Shown piece after piece: positions 24,595 to 35,347 of a DNA stretch of 64,000 nt. The stretch is from Phycomyces nitens (lineage: Eukaryota > Mucoromycota > Mucoromycetes > Mucorales > Phycomycetaceae): positions 4,154,001-4,218,000 of the forward strand of contig JAHRBC010000002.1 in assembly GCA_022702545.1 (NCBI GenBank), read 5' to 3'. The notes under the pieces are model-generated. The model saw only the letters and a list, made by a program, of their open reading frames with translations, made no database searches and was not told the DNA's origin. The position numbers were made by a program, and so were the translations under genes. How positions within the stretch are numbered: position 1 is the stretch's first letter; each line of letters begins with the position of its first letter.

Positions 24595-26781
24595 ATGAAT
24601 TATAACAAGTCTCTTGAGAGTCCTGATGGACCATCAATTGCCAGCCAGGCCAATGTACCAGAGACCACCGAGAGCTTCAAGTCTCCTTCAATTCACACAC
24701 AAACAGCTTCATTGGATCAGAGCTTGTTTGGCACAGTCTCAGAACAAAATGACTCCATATCAAATTACCCCAGCCAAGAAAAGGCATCCCAGGATCCCTC
24801 TTGGCAATTGAAGACCTTGGTGCTAATGTGCATGCTTTCAATACCAGGTAAAACATGTTACATGTTATATTATTTTAAAACACAAAAAAGAACTTTATTG
24901 GTTCAATATCTGAGTTACCGGGTAATTTACCTTTTTGTTTTACATAGTCGGATGCCACTATCTGGAAGCAACTGTGGGCACATTAAAGACCAGTCTTAAA
25001 CATGTAGGTACAGCCAATTATATGGTCTCTATAGCTTACAAATCTCTAGAGCATGAATATCAACAATACAGAGTTCAGTATCCTTTTGTCCTCTGTTACT
25101 CTTGTCAATACGGTCCTTCCTCTTTTGGTTGGTAATCTTGTCGATGACATTTCTTTCATTGGGTCGATCCGATCTACCACAATTGTGAGCACCGTTATAT
25201 TTATTGGAAGTATCCTGGTGTCCATTGCTTCTAGCTACAATAACTATCCCATGATGATTACCGGCCAGGTCATCTACGGACTCGGCGACGGAATGATTGT
25301 CACAATGCAAGAAGCCATTCTTTCCCGGTGGTTCAGAGACCATCAGCTTTCTATCATTGTTGGAGTCCTGCTCAGTGTTGCTCGCTTGACAAAATGGGCA
25401 GCCAAGATGGTCAGCTACCCAATTATACAGGCAACAGGATCCAAAAACTGGCCCATCTATATAGCCACACTATTTTGTGGCCTTGGTGTTGTAATGAATA
25501 TCATTTACTGGTTTGGACTCTACAAGTACGGATACTGCACAGCATCAGGAAGAGAACTAAAGATGAACAACAAGGTCCACGCAGTCCATCCCAAAAGCCT
25601 TCAAGAACCACAATATCCCCATAATACGTCCATACCATCAAATTTACCTCGCTCTAGACACGATTCCCGAACATCTTCCATACTCTCACAGCACCTCAAT
25701 TCCAAAACCCTCACCTGGACAATCTCGTTGATCTTTTACATTCCAGGCATATTTTGGATGGTGCCTTGGGTTCAATTGATAATGTCGAGCGTATTGAGTA
25801 GCTTTAGTGACATTGCAACGTAATTCCAAAGACATTCTCTAGGTGTTTTATTTAACAAAAGTTTCTATAGCGAGTTTGTCCAATTCAGATTCGGTAGTAC
25901 GAGTGTCACAGCAGGGGTAAGAACAGATATTCAACCCAATTATCCACTCGACTCAGTTTACCGTTTTTGGGACCTTGCTAGTACCAAAGTAGTCTTACCC
26001 AGGTGGTGCCTATAGTTGGCGCACCTCTGATGGGTGTGATTGTCCATCGGTATGGAAAGCGTCTGTTTGTTCGTAAGTCGAGATAACATTCATAGGCTCT
26101 GGTTAAAATCGTCTTGTAGTGTTCTCTGGCACACTTGTGCTTATTATTGCCTTGGCTCTATTGGCCTTTACTGACGTGACTCCCGAAGTTGGTCTCATTA
26201 TGTTCTCACTCGCCTTGGCATTGGGTCCAATTGGTCTATTGAGTTCAACACCTCTTTTATTGCCTCATGAAATGATTGGTACCGGCATGGGTTTGCACAA
26301 GAGTTGTAACAATATTGGAACCACCATTGTGTCGGTTCTGGTAGGCTATGTGCAAGATTTGACTTACCATGATGGCGATTCCAAAGACAACATGACTGAC
26401 CTCACCTCAGAATACGATGGTGTAATGGTGCTCTATATTGTGCTTGCTTGCTGCTCTGCCGTAGTTGCTATTGTGTTTTGGATAATGGACAGAAAATTCT
26501 TGGATAGCTGGCTCCAGATCAACAAGAAGGAAAGAGAAGAACGTTTGAACAGAGTCTATGATGAGCAAGACACTCCAACCAAAACTTCTGATGATGTAGT
26601 TTCAGCAGCAGAAGCCAGTGAGCACAAGCACACATCCTTGCAAAGAATCGGGAGCCAACTTCTCAAGAAGAAAAGCTATGTATACTTTGGAGTGTTCTTG
26701 GCTTCGTTGTTTATTTCGTGGGTGATATTCTTTACATTTGCCCTGATGCCTGTATACCAAAAATACAATGTTGTAGACTAG
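24595..26781 (+). CDS. MFSD1: MFSD1-like major facilitator transporter
   Basis: Six exons (24595-24847, 24948-25003, 25050-25819, 25871-25916, 25982-26072, 26120-26781) encode 625 residues. A polar N-terminus of about 70 residues is followed by roughly 12 transmembrane helices with a central loop rich in Ser and His. VGNLVDD and the GQVIYGLGDG segment resemble the MFSD1 branch of the superfamily. Animal MFSD1 exports dipeptides from lysosomes with the partner GLMP; a vacuolar role here is inference. The acceptor at 25981 was chosen because the earlier CAG leads to a stop. The tail has a further hydrophobic helix (FLASLFISWVIFFTFAL), so topology may differ from the 12-helix norm. Confidence 0.75.
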
Positions 26782-27148
26782 ACTGTAATAAAGAATATAT
26801 TTTTCTTTCAAATATATATATATATATAGTTCATCAAGGTGTAGTTGGTTTGTTAATGTTCTCGAGCTGGCTGACCAGCGAGTGGTTATCATGATCATTT
26901 AATCTAACATTTTGGGAAAATACTATTGTGACACATTTCACAGCCTCTTTATGGCTTTTTATATATTATTATTTCCAAAAAAGGGCAAATTCCTGTAAGA
27001 ATGCCACTTTAAAACCCACCAATCATTGTTAGCCTGAGCATTTAGTGGTCATGGTTACTTTAAAGCGTTTCCTTTTAGGGGGCAAACATAAAACGAGTCA
27101 CATTTGGTTAGGTAGAATGGCCAAGACCAACTTTTGGTCGTCATAACG
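26782..27148. other. Intergenic
   Basis: AT-rich spacer with a TA run at about 26811-26828. The 3' region of the transporter and the upstream region of a small reading frame. Nothing else seen. Confidence 0.45.
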
Positions 27149-27424
27149 ATGCAACGACCATCAATTGTCACATTGACATTACAAGACATTGATGATCTTG
27201 ATTATCTAAAGGAGGAATACGAACTACAGCACAGCCAAAAGGAAAACATGCAAGATGACTTGGAATCTGACTTTTATGGATATCCTTGTTCTCCAAAGAA
27301 CCATAGCAGTCCTCCAAGAGTTGTAATAACCGATCTACCAGAACCTAATGACTCGGAACCTGTTCAGTTGACTCGCGCACAAAAAAGAGCCTTGGATGCT
27401 AAGCGTAGGATGGGGATTCTCTAA
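27149..27424 (+). CDS. Small hypothetical protein, 91 residues
   Basis: An ATG-initiated frame without introns encodes 91 residues. The middle is acidic (QDIDDLDYLKEEYEL), the C-terminus is basic (RAQKRALDAKRRMGIL). Codon composition is less AT-biased than the surrounding spacer, which supports coding. No known domain, signal peptide or membrane segment. It lies about 200 bp from the left end of a transposon-like element, so it could be a relic. I do not recognise it. Confidence 0.45.
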   Translation: MQRPSIVTLTLQDIDDLDYLKEEYELQHSQKENMQDDLESDFYGYPCSPKNHSSPPRVVITDLPEPNDSEPVQLTRAQKRALDAKRRMGIL

Positions 27425-27634
27425 TGAACCAGATCCATATACTGGCCTCCACCCAGCCATCGCCAAACCATTCTGCTTTATCTTTAGCCATCCTTTGCGA
27501 CAATAAAGGCACCATATAAAGACCTTTGGACACAGTTCGTGGCACACAAGAATCAATGTATATAAAATTCGTCATTTTTTATGATCTTGGCGTCATATTC
27601 TATCAAATCGCCTTGAGAGCACATTTTGAAACTA

Positions 27635-27658
27635 CAGTCATTCCACTCTCAATCTGTA
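27635..27658 (+). repeat. Left terminal inverted repeat
   Basis: 24 bp, identical to the reverse complement of 28893-28916 and preceded by TA. Confidence 0.85.
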
Positions 27659-28892
27659 TATATATATATATTGGTATTGTTCAATCTGTTACATGTCCGG
27701 AAAGTTTTCGTGCAAGTCGCAAAGTCGGATATCAGTAATTCGACACAGCAAAGAGTCACAAGAGTACACATTAATCAATTCCAAGACTTTGGTTGTCAAT
27801 CACTTCTTTACTCTTTACGCATCACAGTCTACATATTAGAATCAATTTTTGAACCGTCTTGTTCTTGTTTGGAAGTAGACTTTTTTTTTTACCAAAGTCG
27901 ATTAATAATACACTTTGAATCAGTAAAGACTCTAGAATGTATCAATTCATACATCTCGAACAAACCGGCAACATTCGATTCTAATCTACTCTTCATATTT
28001 CCAAAATGTCAAAAATGTTGCTTATAAAAACAGTGTCAAACATGACTTACTGCTCATGACAACCATCTCTTTTTTGTTTTGGTTTCTGTATATCAAAAAG
28101 TATATGAGGCACACCTATATTATGTGCTGATTTGTGCCTTATAATATGGCTAATTTCATATAGCCCTTGGCTTGGTTTACGCTGTGTCGGTTCTCAGTCG
28201 GTCTCGTCAAGTCAAACCCAAAAGTGATTCGATCAAGCAGCATCAAGACATGATAAGCCTGATTGCCTTTATTTTTTGTAAGAATTCATTGGAAAACCAA
28301 AGTACAAAAGTCATGATTGTAGTGCAAGTTGCTGGTAAGAGCTTACAGGCTGATGACAAGGGTTAAATCATTTCTAAACTTTCTTACAACTCTACTACAC
28401 CTTTTTTTCTCATAATGTAGGTTTCTATAGTTCATTCGATCTCTTTGTTTCTTTGGATGTCTTATTTGATGGTCGAGATTTATTTCTTCAAAACAGTAAA
28501 ATATCTCAATCAACTTTCGCGTTTTGTCGGCTCGTTTGATATATTAAAGCAAATCACGATTTTCAGCAGGAATAATTGCGTTGAAATGCAAGACAAGACA
28601 AGGAAAAAGAAATCCAAGTCTAGACTAGATATATCAAAGCTTTGGATTATGTATATGTCAAGAAATCAAAAAGTTCAGCATCACTGTCATTCAAAAAATA
28701 ATAATTTATATTTTCAAACAATTATTTAACAAGCATATTTCAACACTTTCTTGTTGTTGTTGTTGTTGTTGCTTAAACACATATAAATTGTGCTTGGAAT
28801 CTATGCCAATTTAATTTCATGATGTGGTTAATTTTTATTCCAGATGTGTGCGAATGTGATTTTGCGACTTGAACGCTAATTTTCGGTACATG

Positions 28893-28916
28893 TACAGATT
28901 GAGAGTGGAATGACTG
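28893..28916 (-). repeat. Right terminal inverted repeat
   Basis: 24 bp, reverse complement of 27635-27658 and followed by TA. Confidence 0.85.
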
Positions 28917-30267
28917 TAATAGAGTTTGCAGGCTATTTTTGGGACCAATGTCCTCTTCTTTTTTCTTTTTTGGGTAATTACAGCTGGGTGACGATTAGGA
29001 AACGGCAGAACGGAAGTGTTTAAACATTGTACTCATCCACTGTATGTAAAGCCATATTAAAGTCTTTGCAAATCAATGCTTTGCTTGGCAACCAAAATCC
29101 CTGCAGAGTGCCCTTGGAAGAAACTGTTTACAAGTATCACGATATCCTCTTGATGTGCAGTGAAGCAGGAAAAGCGTATATGGCCAAGAATGAGCAACTG
29201 GCAAGTAAAAATATATATACTAAAATGCCGATTGTATTTCTAGTAATATTATTGGATAAAATACTCTAGGGCAGTTATACAGACGGAGATAATCCACCAA
29301 GAGATATATTTTATTAAGGGGAATCTCTATAGCTACATATCCAACATGATCTATTACTTGTTGATTTGAACGCCATTTGTCTTGGCACTGGATGTATAGG
29401 TATTCTTGGGTCTAGAAACCATATCTCGGGTAGAATTGGATAAAGACAGACAGCATTTCTTTCATGGTACCGAGATGCCTAAATATCAAGTCTTTAATAC
29501 ATTCTTTTGCTCGATATTCAGTACCTATTGGTCCAATACATTGATAGATTTCTTATACTTTCCTTAATTATTCCAAAAACAGACCTTTTTTTTTATAAGA
29601 AAAAAGAATGGTTCCTGACTTGATACTACTAAAGGCACCAAAGCGCATTTGTTCATATTAGATCATACTCAACAATAAATGTACAACGTTGGACAGATGT
29701 CAAAACGATAATCTCTATTCGCCTTATTCTTGAATTATGGCAAAATGTCTTGTACCAGCACTTTGTATATACACATTTTTTAAAGAACCTTTTTGTGCCC
29801 TGCCCTCTCACTTTTGGTGTTGCCAGTATTATTGTCTGGCAGGTGTTTTGGACGCATATCCATTGGAGAACAATAGATATGTAAATTACGAGATTGTATA
29901 AATAATTGGATATTAAAGTTCAGTGTATTCATCAAGGGCATTTGTTTGCATACATTTAGCTCAAATGACGACCAAAATCAACAAATGTAAATGGCAATAT
30001 TATCCAAAAGCACTCTCACAGAATGTTTCTCTTTACAGGATTCAAGACTCTGTATGTTCAATTGCCCCTTGTCCTTTATATTGTCCATCTTCCTCAAGTA
30101 GTACACCTCCCATACACTGTATAAAGCACGATATGATGTCACTACAACGATCTTACCCTCCTCTAATTCGCATTGTATTCACCGTGACTTGGCTCTCATT
30201 TTTTTTGCTTATAAAACCCAAATCATTTGCATTATGATCTATTACTTCTTTCTGTACCATCACAATA
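28917..30267. other. Intergenic, with a possible coding relic
   Basis: AT-rich. A coding-like stretch at about 29060-29220 (VPLEETVYKYHDILLMCSEA) has no clear start, no partner exons and no family I know, so it may be a gene fragment. A CT-rich tract at about 30060-30115 and 30150-30190 precedes the acyl-CoA synthetase start and probably belongs to its promoter. Confidence 0.4.
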
Positions 30268-32006
30268 ATGGCAACCACAATATTTTCTATTTTTGAAAAG
30301 ACACAAAACCTTGACAAGGCAGCTGTCATCATCCCATCATCTGCACCCATCCCAGCCTCGCTTACCTACAGACAACTTTTGGATGTTATCCGTGACTTTG
30401 CCACCAAGCTGTCTCTGGCCGTGCCTGCAGAAGCATTGAAGCCTGGAAGCTCCATCTCCATCTCATATATCAACTCTCTTGAGTTTGTGGTTGCTTTCCT
30501 TGGAGTAGGCTTCATGCGTCTTATTGCCTCGCCCCTCAACCCGGCCTACAAGAAGGACGAATTCAACTTTTACTTGGAGGACGCCAAGAGCACAATCATG
30601 ATTGTCCCTGCCGGTGCCTCCAAGGACCCCAAGAATGCAGCTGTGTCTGCTGCTAGAGAGAGAGGTGCACTTGTGGTAGAGATCCACTGGAATGGAAGAT
30701 CTTTGGATGTGGAGCTTGTTGGTGGCCAGAATTCGGCCAGCCATCGTAAGATTGAGTCATTTAAACCCCAGGCCAAAGATATTGCGCTCTTGTTGCACAC
30801 CAGCGGCACAACAGGAAGACCCAAAGGCAAGTATTGTGCAGATAATAAAGGTGACCAGGGTTAATAAGCGTTATCCTAACACTTTGGCGGATCGTTCCAG
30901 GTGTCCCTCTCACCCAGCTTAACCTGGCCACATCCATGAACAATATCGTACATACCTATGAGTTGAATCCCCAGGACAGAACCATGCTGGTTATGCCTCT
31001 CTTCCACGTCCATGGCCTGGTCTGCGGATTGCTGGCTACCCTTTTAGCCGGTGGCTCTGCTGTCATTCCCCAAAAGTTCAGTGCTTCTCATTTCTGGAAG
31101 GATTTTACAGATACTGGCTGCAACTGGTACACTGCAGGTAATTTATAAAGGCGTGCAAGGACGAAAAAATAATAATAATAGATTAGCGAGACCCAAATTG
31201 ACCCTCATCCATTTACCATTCTAGTCCCGACAATTCATCAGATCCTCTTGAGAAACCCACCTGCCTCGGTCCCTAACATTCGATTCATTCGTTCGTGCTC
31301 CTCTAGTTTGGCCCCTGCAACATTCCATGCCATTGAAAAGCACTTTAAGGCTCCTGTGCTAGAGGCCTATGCCATGACCGAAGCATCTCACCAAATGACT
31401 TCCAACCCACTTCCAAAATTCGGGCCACACAAGCCTGGGTCCGTTGGTCTTGGCCAGGGTGTCGAGGTGGTGATTCTTGATGATGAAGGAAATCCTACAA
31501 TTGAAGGCGAGGTCTGTATTCGTGGTGCCAACGTTACCCATGGCTACCTCAACAACCCCGAGGCCACTCAAAAGTCGTTCACCAAGGATGGCTACTTTAG
31601 AACGGGTGACCAGGGTAAGAAAGACAAGGATGGATACCTTGTCCTGACCGGCCGTATCAAGGAATTGATCAACCGTGGTGGTGAAAAGATCTCTCCTCTC
31701 GAGCTCGATGCCGTTCTTCTCAGCCACCCAAAGGTTGCCGAGGCAGTCAGTTTTGCTGTTCCTGATGATATGTATGGCCAAGAAGTCCATGCTGCTGTTG
31801 TGTTGCGCCCAGAAGCTTCAAAAGAGTCTCACAGAGCCATTGAGCGGGAATTGGCCTCGTACATGGCTACCAAAGTGGCCAAGTTCAAGGTACCAAAGCG
31901 TATCTATGTAACTGAACATATGCCCAAGACTGCCACTGGAAAGATCCAGCGCCGAGTTGTCAGCGAAACCTTCTTCCGACCTGACCAGCCACAAGCCAAG
32001 CTGTAA
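30268..32006 (+). CDS. PCS60: Peroxisomal AMP-binding acyl-CoA synthetase, Pcs60/Fat2 type
   Basis: Three exons (30268-30826, 30901-31137, 31225-32006) encode 525 residues. The adenylation signature LLHTSGTTGRPKG is interrupted by intron 1 exactly before VPLT; later motifs include YAMTEASHQM (A5), YFRTGDQG and GRIKELINRGGEKISP (hinge), and the catalytic Lys in PKTATGKIQRR. The enzyme activates a carboxylate with ATP and CoA; Pcs60/AAE3 relatives act on oxalate and medium-chain acids. It ends in AKL, a peroxisomal targeting signal type 1. Intron 1 begins GCAAGT and appears to be GC-AG. It is convergent with the PQ-loop gene. Confidence 0.93.
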
Positions 32007-32795
32007 AGGCTTAATATTTTTTTGATAAAAACAAAAGCAAGAGTTGTACTCTAGAAACAAGGCATAGATTTTGTCCCATTCAACCTTTATATACTAGATA
32101 TACAAAATATACAATCTTTACATATTCACACACTATATTTCAAGGACACTGTTAATAAAATGCAAGTCTATTGTAAAAAATAAATAAATAAAGATATATA
32201 TATATGTGTATAGCCAACTGTCTTGCGAACGTTTAGTTATTGTGATATATGCGATATATGTGATATCTTTTGCAAGGCATTATTGGCCATTCCTTTGCCA
32301 GACAATATTTATACTGCCCTCGCGTCTTTCGAGTTCATTTTTAGGGCTACACTTGGATTAATAATAATGGCGTACTTGTATTTGCAAATATAAATATTGA
32401 TAAGCCTGAATAGATCCGACTGTCAAGAAGCCAATTGCACTTTGCACTCTATTCTCAATTGGCCATCGGGCTTATTTGTTCGCCTTGAAACTCTGCGATA
32501 TTTCTCTTTGGGGCTGCAACTGACTAGTGACAAACTTCCAAGCCAGTTGATGATATCAATGCAATTATGCCTCTTGTTTATTCTCAATGAACAGAATGTC
32601 TATTTAATAAAGACATACTACACATACATGATCATATGAAATTCGTATCCATGTTTTGTTTTGTTTGTTTGTTGTGAGTTTTACTTTGGAACGGAGCTCC
32701 TTGTCTACTCTATATGAACTGCTGCCTTGGTATCGTACACAAAGAATTGGAGAAATATCTAGGATTTTTTGTTTTGGTAGGATTAATACAAACTA
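32007..32795. other. Intergenic between convergent genes
   Basis: AT-rich, with TA tracts (about 32190-32205) and several AATAAA-like motifs suited to two 3' ends. No gene seen. Confidence 0.45.
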
Positions 32796-33812
32796 TTAGC
32801 AATCGATCATCAGCAACCTCCTTACAGTAAAGTCAAAGACCAGAGTTCCACAGCTTCCAACTATCCAAGAGAGGTTGATGAGAAGGTAATGGGGGTCCAT
32901 TGAACGCAGGAAAATTGACTGGTAAAAGAGGTTAGCATGCCAATACGATCGTCTTTGGCTAAAACCCACCAAGGTAAACAAGATGTTTCCAAGAACGGCG
33001 CAAATAAACATTCCAAAACTGAGCCCTTCAGTGCTCTTGTTACGCCAATTCTTTACGATCTGAGGGATTCTACTTCCGACATACAACGCCGCACTGGACC
33101 ATCCCATCAATTGAGGTACAATTGACCAGGAAGGCTGGCCGTTGCCAGGCAACAAGCTGGGCATCCAGTACGCGTAACAGGACACCAGACTGACCAGAAC
33201 AATAGAACTTGCTCCAATGAAGTTTATTGTGTTGGAGGTTTTTGTCTTGATGTCTTTTGCGGTAATGACAGTGGATTCGGGTAATGAGGATCCAGGCTGA
33301 GTATGGTAATTGGCTTGGGACTGAGAATTCAAAAACTGATGCTCATCTTCATAGACCGCATGTTCTGTAATCCAGGCACGACGGTAATGAAGGATTTGCC
33401 AGACAAGACCAATATCAGCCACAGTGTACCACAATGCCAGAATAAACTGTCATATCAAAGAGAGAAAGAGAAAGAAAGAAAAGATCAAATATGGGCAGCA
33501 GTTGGGTTTATAGCAAATATTTTTTTAATACAAACACACAAAGCACCAATATGCTTACCATTGTTGGCAAGAGATCCTGCATGATCACGCCGGCAAGATT
33601 GAAGATGTCGCCTGCCAGCCAGATGATCAGAAAGGTCATTGAGAGACCTTCGCCACTTTTGCGTGAGTAATTCTCATAGAGCTGTCTTTGTAAGCCAAAG
33701 TTTTAGTCGCGTCTCCCAGTTGACCAATTGTGCCAAATGCTTACGGGGCAAACACGATTAGCCAGCACAGGATCGAAAGATATCCGCACACACTATAAGC
33801 AGCAAGATCCAT
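32796..33812 (-). CDS. PQ-loop transporter, Ypq1/PQLC2-like
   Basis: Exons 33812-33745, 33685-33559 and 33446-32796 encode 281 residues. Two PQ motifs are visible: PQLYENYSRKSGEGLS near residue 23 and SRIPQIVKNWRNKSTEGLS in the second half. Both lie in the seven-helix, twofold-repeat layout of the family. A 65-residue polar loop separates the repeats. Fungal Ypq1-3 and animal PQLC2 export cationic amino acids from vacuole or lysosome. A pyrimidine-rich TTTTTTAG just before the first ATG looks like a splice acceptor, so an untranslated upstream exon is possible. Confidence 0.88.
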
Positions 33813-33878
33813 GTCAGAATTCTAAAAAAGAGAAAGAGAGAATAGAGATGAAGAGCTTGACAGGCTTAGTTTCCTTTC

Positions 33879-33909
<31 letters not shown>

Positions 33910-34203
33910 AATATAACAATTTTTTTTTTTCTCCTTATAATCTAAATATTTTTTATACTCAAATGGTTACTGTGTACAATGCCAAGTTACCTAAACCCCC
34001 AAATATACAACCCAAACAAAATCCAACTCAAAATGTGTATGTATATATGTTTGTGAATGATTTCTTTAGCAAAAAAGGAATAATAAAGAGTAATCATAAG
34101 ACAAATAGCACGCTTTTGTAGACTCTGTCGTGAAACCAAAGAGATTGAAAAACATGTATTTTGACAGGAGGATGTGTGTTTGTTTTTGTGAGGCGATTTA
34201 GAC
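33813..34203. other. Intergenic, TA microsatellite
   Basis: Contains a TA repeat at about 33884-33909 and a T-run near 33920. ATP7 3' region on the right. Nothing else seen. Confidence 0.5.
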
Positions 34204-34970
34204 TTAGAAGTAAGAGATGTCGCCAAACTTCTCCTTGTAACCGGGGATGCTGAACTTGCCCTTCTGGAGCATATCCTCGATGTTCTTGGTGATCTCGGGC
34301 TTGGCAACGACGATATCATCGACCTAGAGAGAACATAAAGTAAGTACATGTAACCAGCGTTTTCTCACTAGTTAAAGAAAGGACACTGCACTCTCCACAC
34401 AGATAGGCCGTGTGTCCGAATCCCAAAACCCCTCCCCCTTTTTAAGAATAATAATAATAATATATCAAAGACTCACAGTAAGCTGCTCAATGGGTCTGGA
34501 GTCCTCAATGTTGGTGAGGGTGGCATGGAGATCCTTGAGCTCGACATCAATCTGCTCGACGGTGGTCTGAGCCTTGGCAACCTAAAAAATGGCATTCCAG
34601 AAATAAATATGTTTAGAAACCAAGGACGCGTAATTTGTATGTGCTTTTTTTGGAATGTAAGCAATCATCAACTTACAGCCTTGGCCTCGAACTGGTCGAT
34701 AGCCTTGATCTGGGCATCAAGGTTGTAAGCGACAGGCTTGAAGCCCTTGAGGGCCTTCTCGGCCTGGTCAATGACGGCCTGGTTCTTGAGGGACTTGCGG
34801 TAGACAGAGAAGTCGACAGTGGTGGACTGAGCCTTCAACTCGGCCAACTGGCGCTTGACTTCATCGTTGCGCTTGCGGAAGGCGGCGAGAGAACCGGCGG
34901 TCTCCTTGGGGAGACTGACGCTCAACTTGGACCAGTCAATTTTCTTTGCAACTGCACGAACGGAGGCCAT
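34204..34970 (-). CDS. ATP7: Mitochondrial ATP synthase subunit d
   Basis: Three exons (34970-34677, 34581-34477, 34323-34204) encode 172 residues. The N-terminus has KKIDWSKLSVSLPKETAGSLAAFRKR, the signature of fungal Atp7; then coiled-coil helices and the C-terminal GKFSIPGYKEKFGD. Subunit d is part of the peripheral stalk of F1Fo ATP synthase and has no catalytic residues. There is no separate long presequence; the basic N-terminus is typical. Codon use is strongly biased to C-ending codons (AAG, CTC, GTC), unlike neighbouring low-expression genes, which suits an abundant protein. The promoter side has TGACGTC near 35130. Confidence 0.95.
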
Positions 34971-35347
34971 GGTTGGTTTTTGATGAAATAGAAAGAACTT
35001 GAAAAGCGAACAAGTTGGAACCAAAAAAAAACAAAATTTCCAGTGGCTGTACCCAAAACCCCCGCCTCACTTTGGCCATCATCCCCAGCCTAACAGGGGT
35101 ACAACGCGCCAAAAATTATTAAGCCCAACACGTCAGAGGTGACGTCTTTTTTTTTATATTTTATATTTTATGTCTATTATATATATTTTTAATTTATAGT
35201 GTTTATTTCCAAATAACCCCGATTGCTTTGACCAACATTGCTTCTCTACTTGTAGCTTTATTTTATTTTATTTTTTGGCTGTAGTGTACAAGATAATATA
35301 TAAATGTGCGTGTGATATCAATTTCTTAAAACACATCAATGTGTGTT
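34971..35347. other. Intergenic: ATP7 promoter and AMS1 3' region
   Basis: Contains GTGACGTC (about 35130), which resembles a CRE/bZIP site 160 bp upstream of ATP7, plus TTTTA repeats near 35155-35172 and 35260-35275. No gene seen. Confidence 0.45.

Larger units (their letters stand above)
27635..28916. mobile_element. Decayed Tc1/mariner-type element with terminal inverted repeats
   Basis: A 24-bp perfect inverted repeat (CAGTCATTCCACTCTCAATC...) begins at 27635 and ends at 28916, and each outer end is flanked by TA (27633-27634 and 28917-28918). TA target duplication, a CAGT-type terminus and a length near 1.28 kb are the marks of Tc1/mariner transposons. Inside each end a second repeat block matches after small gaps: 27691-27726 against 28858-28893, sharing CAAGTCGCAAA. 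The left copy carries a roughly 30-bp TA-rich insertion between the two blocks. No intact transposase frame or DDE motif is visible; interior frames are broken. It is most likely a dead or non-autonomous copy. Confidence 0.72.

Noticed and set aside
33884..33909. TA repeat as a possible origin or centromere-like element
   Set aside because: TA microsatellites occur all over the window, including inside introns, so this one carries no specific signal.
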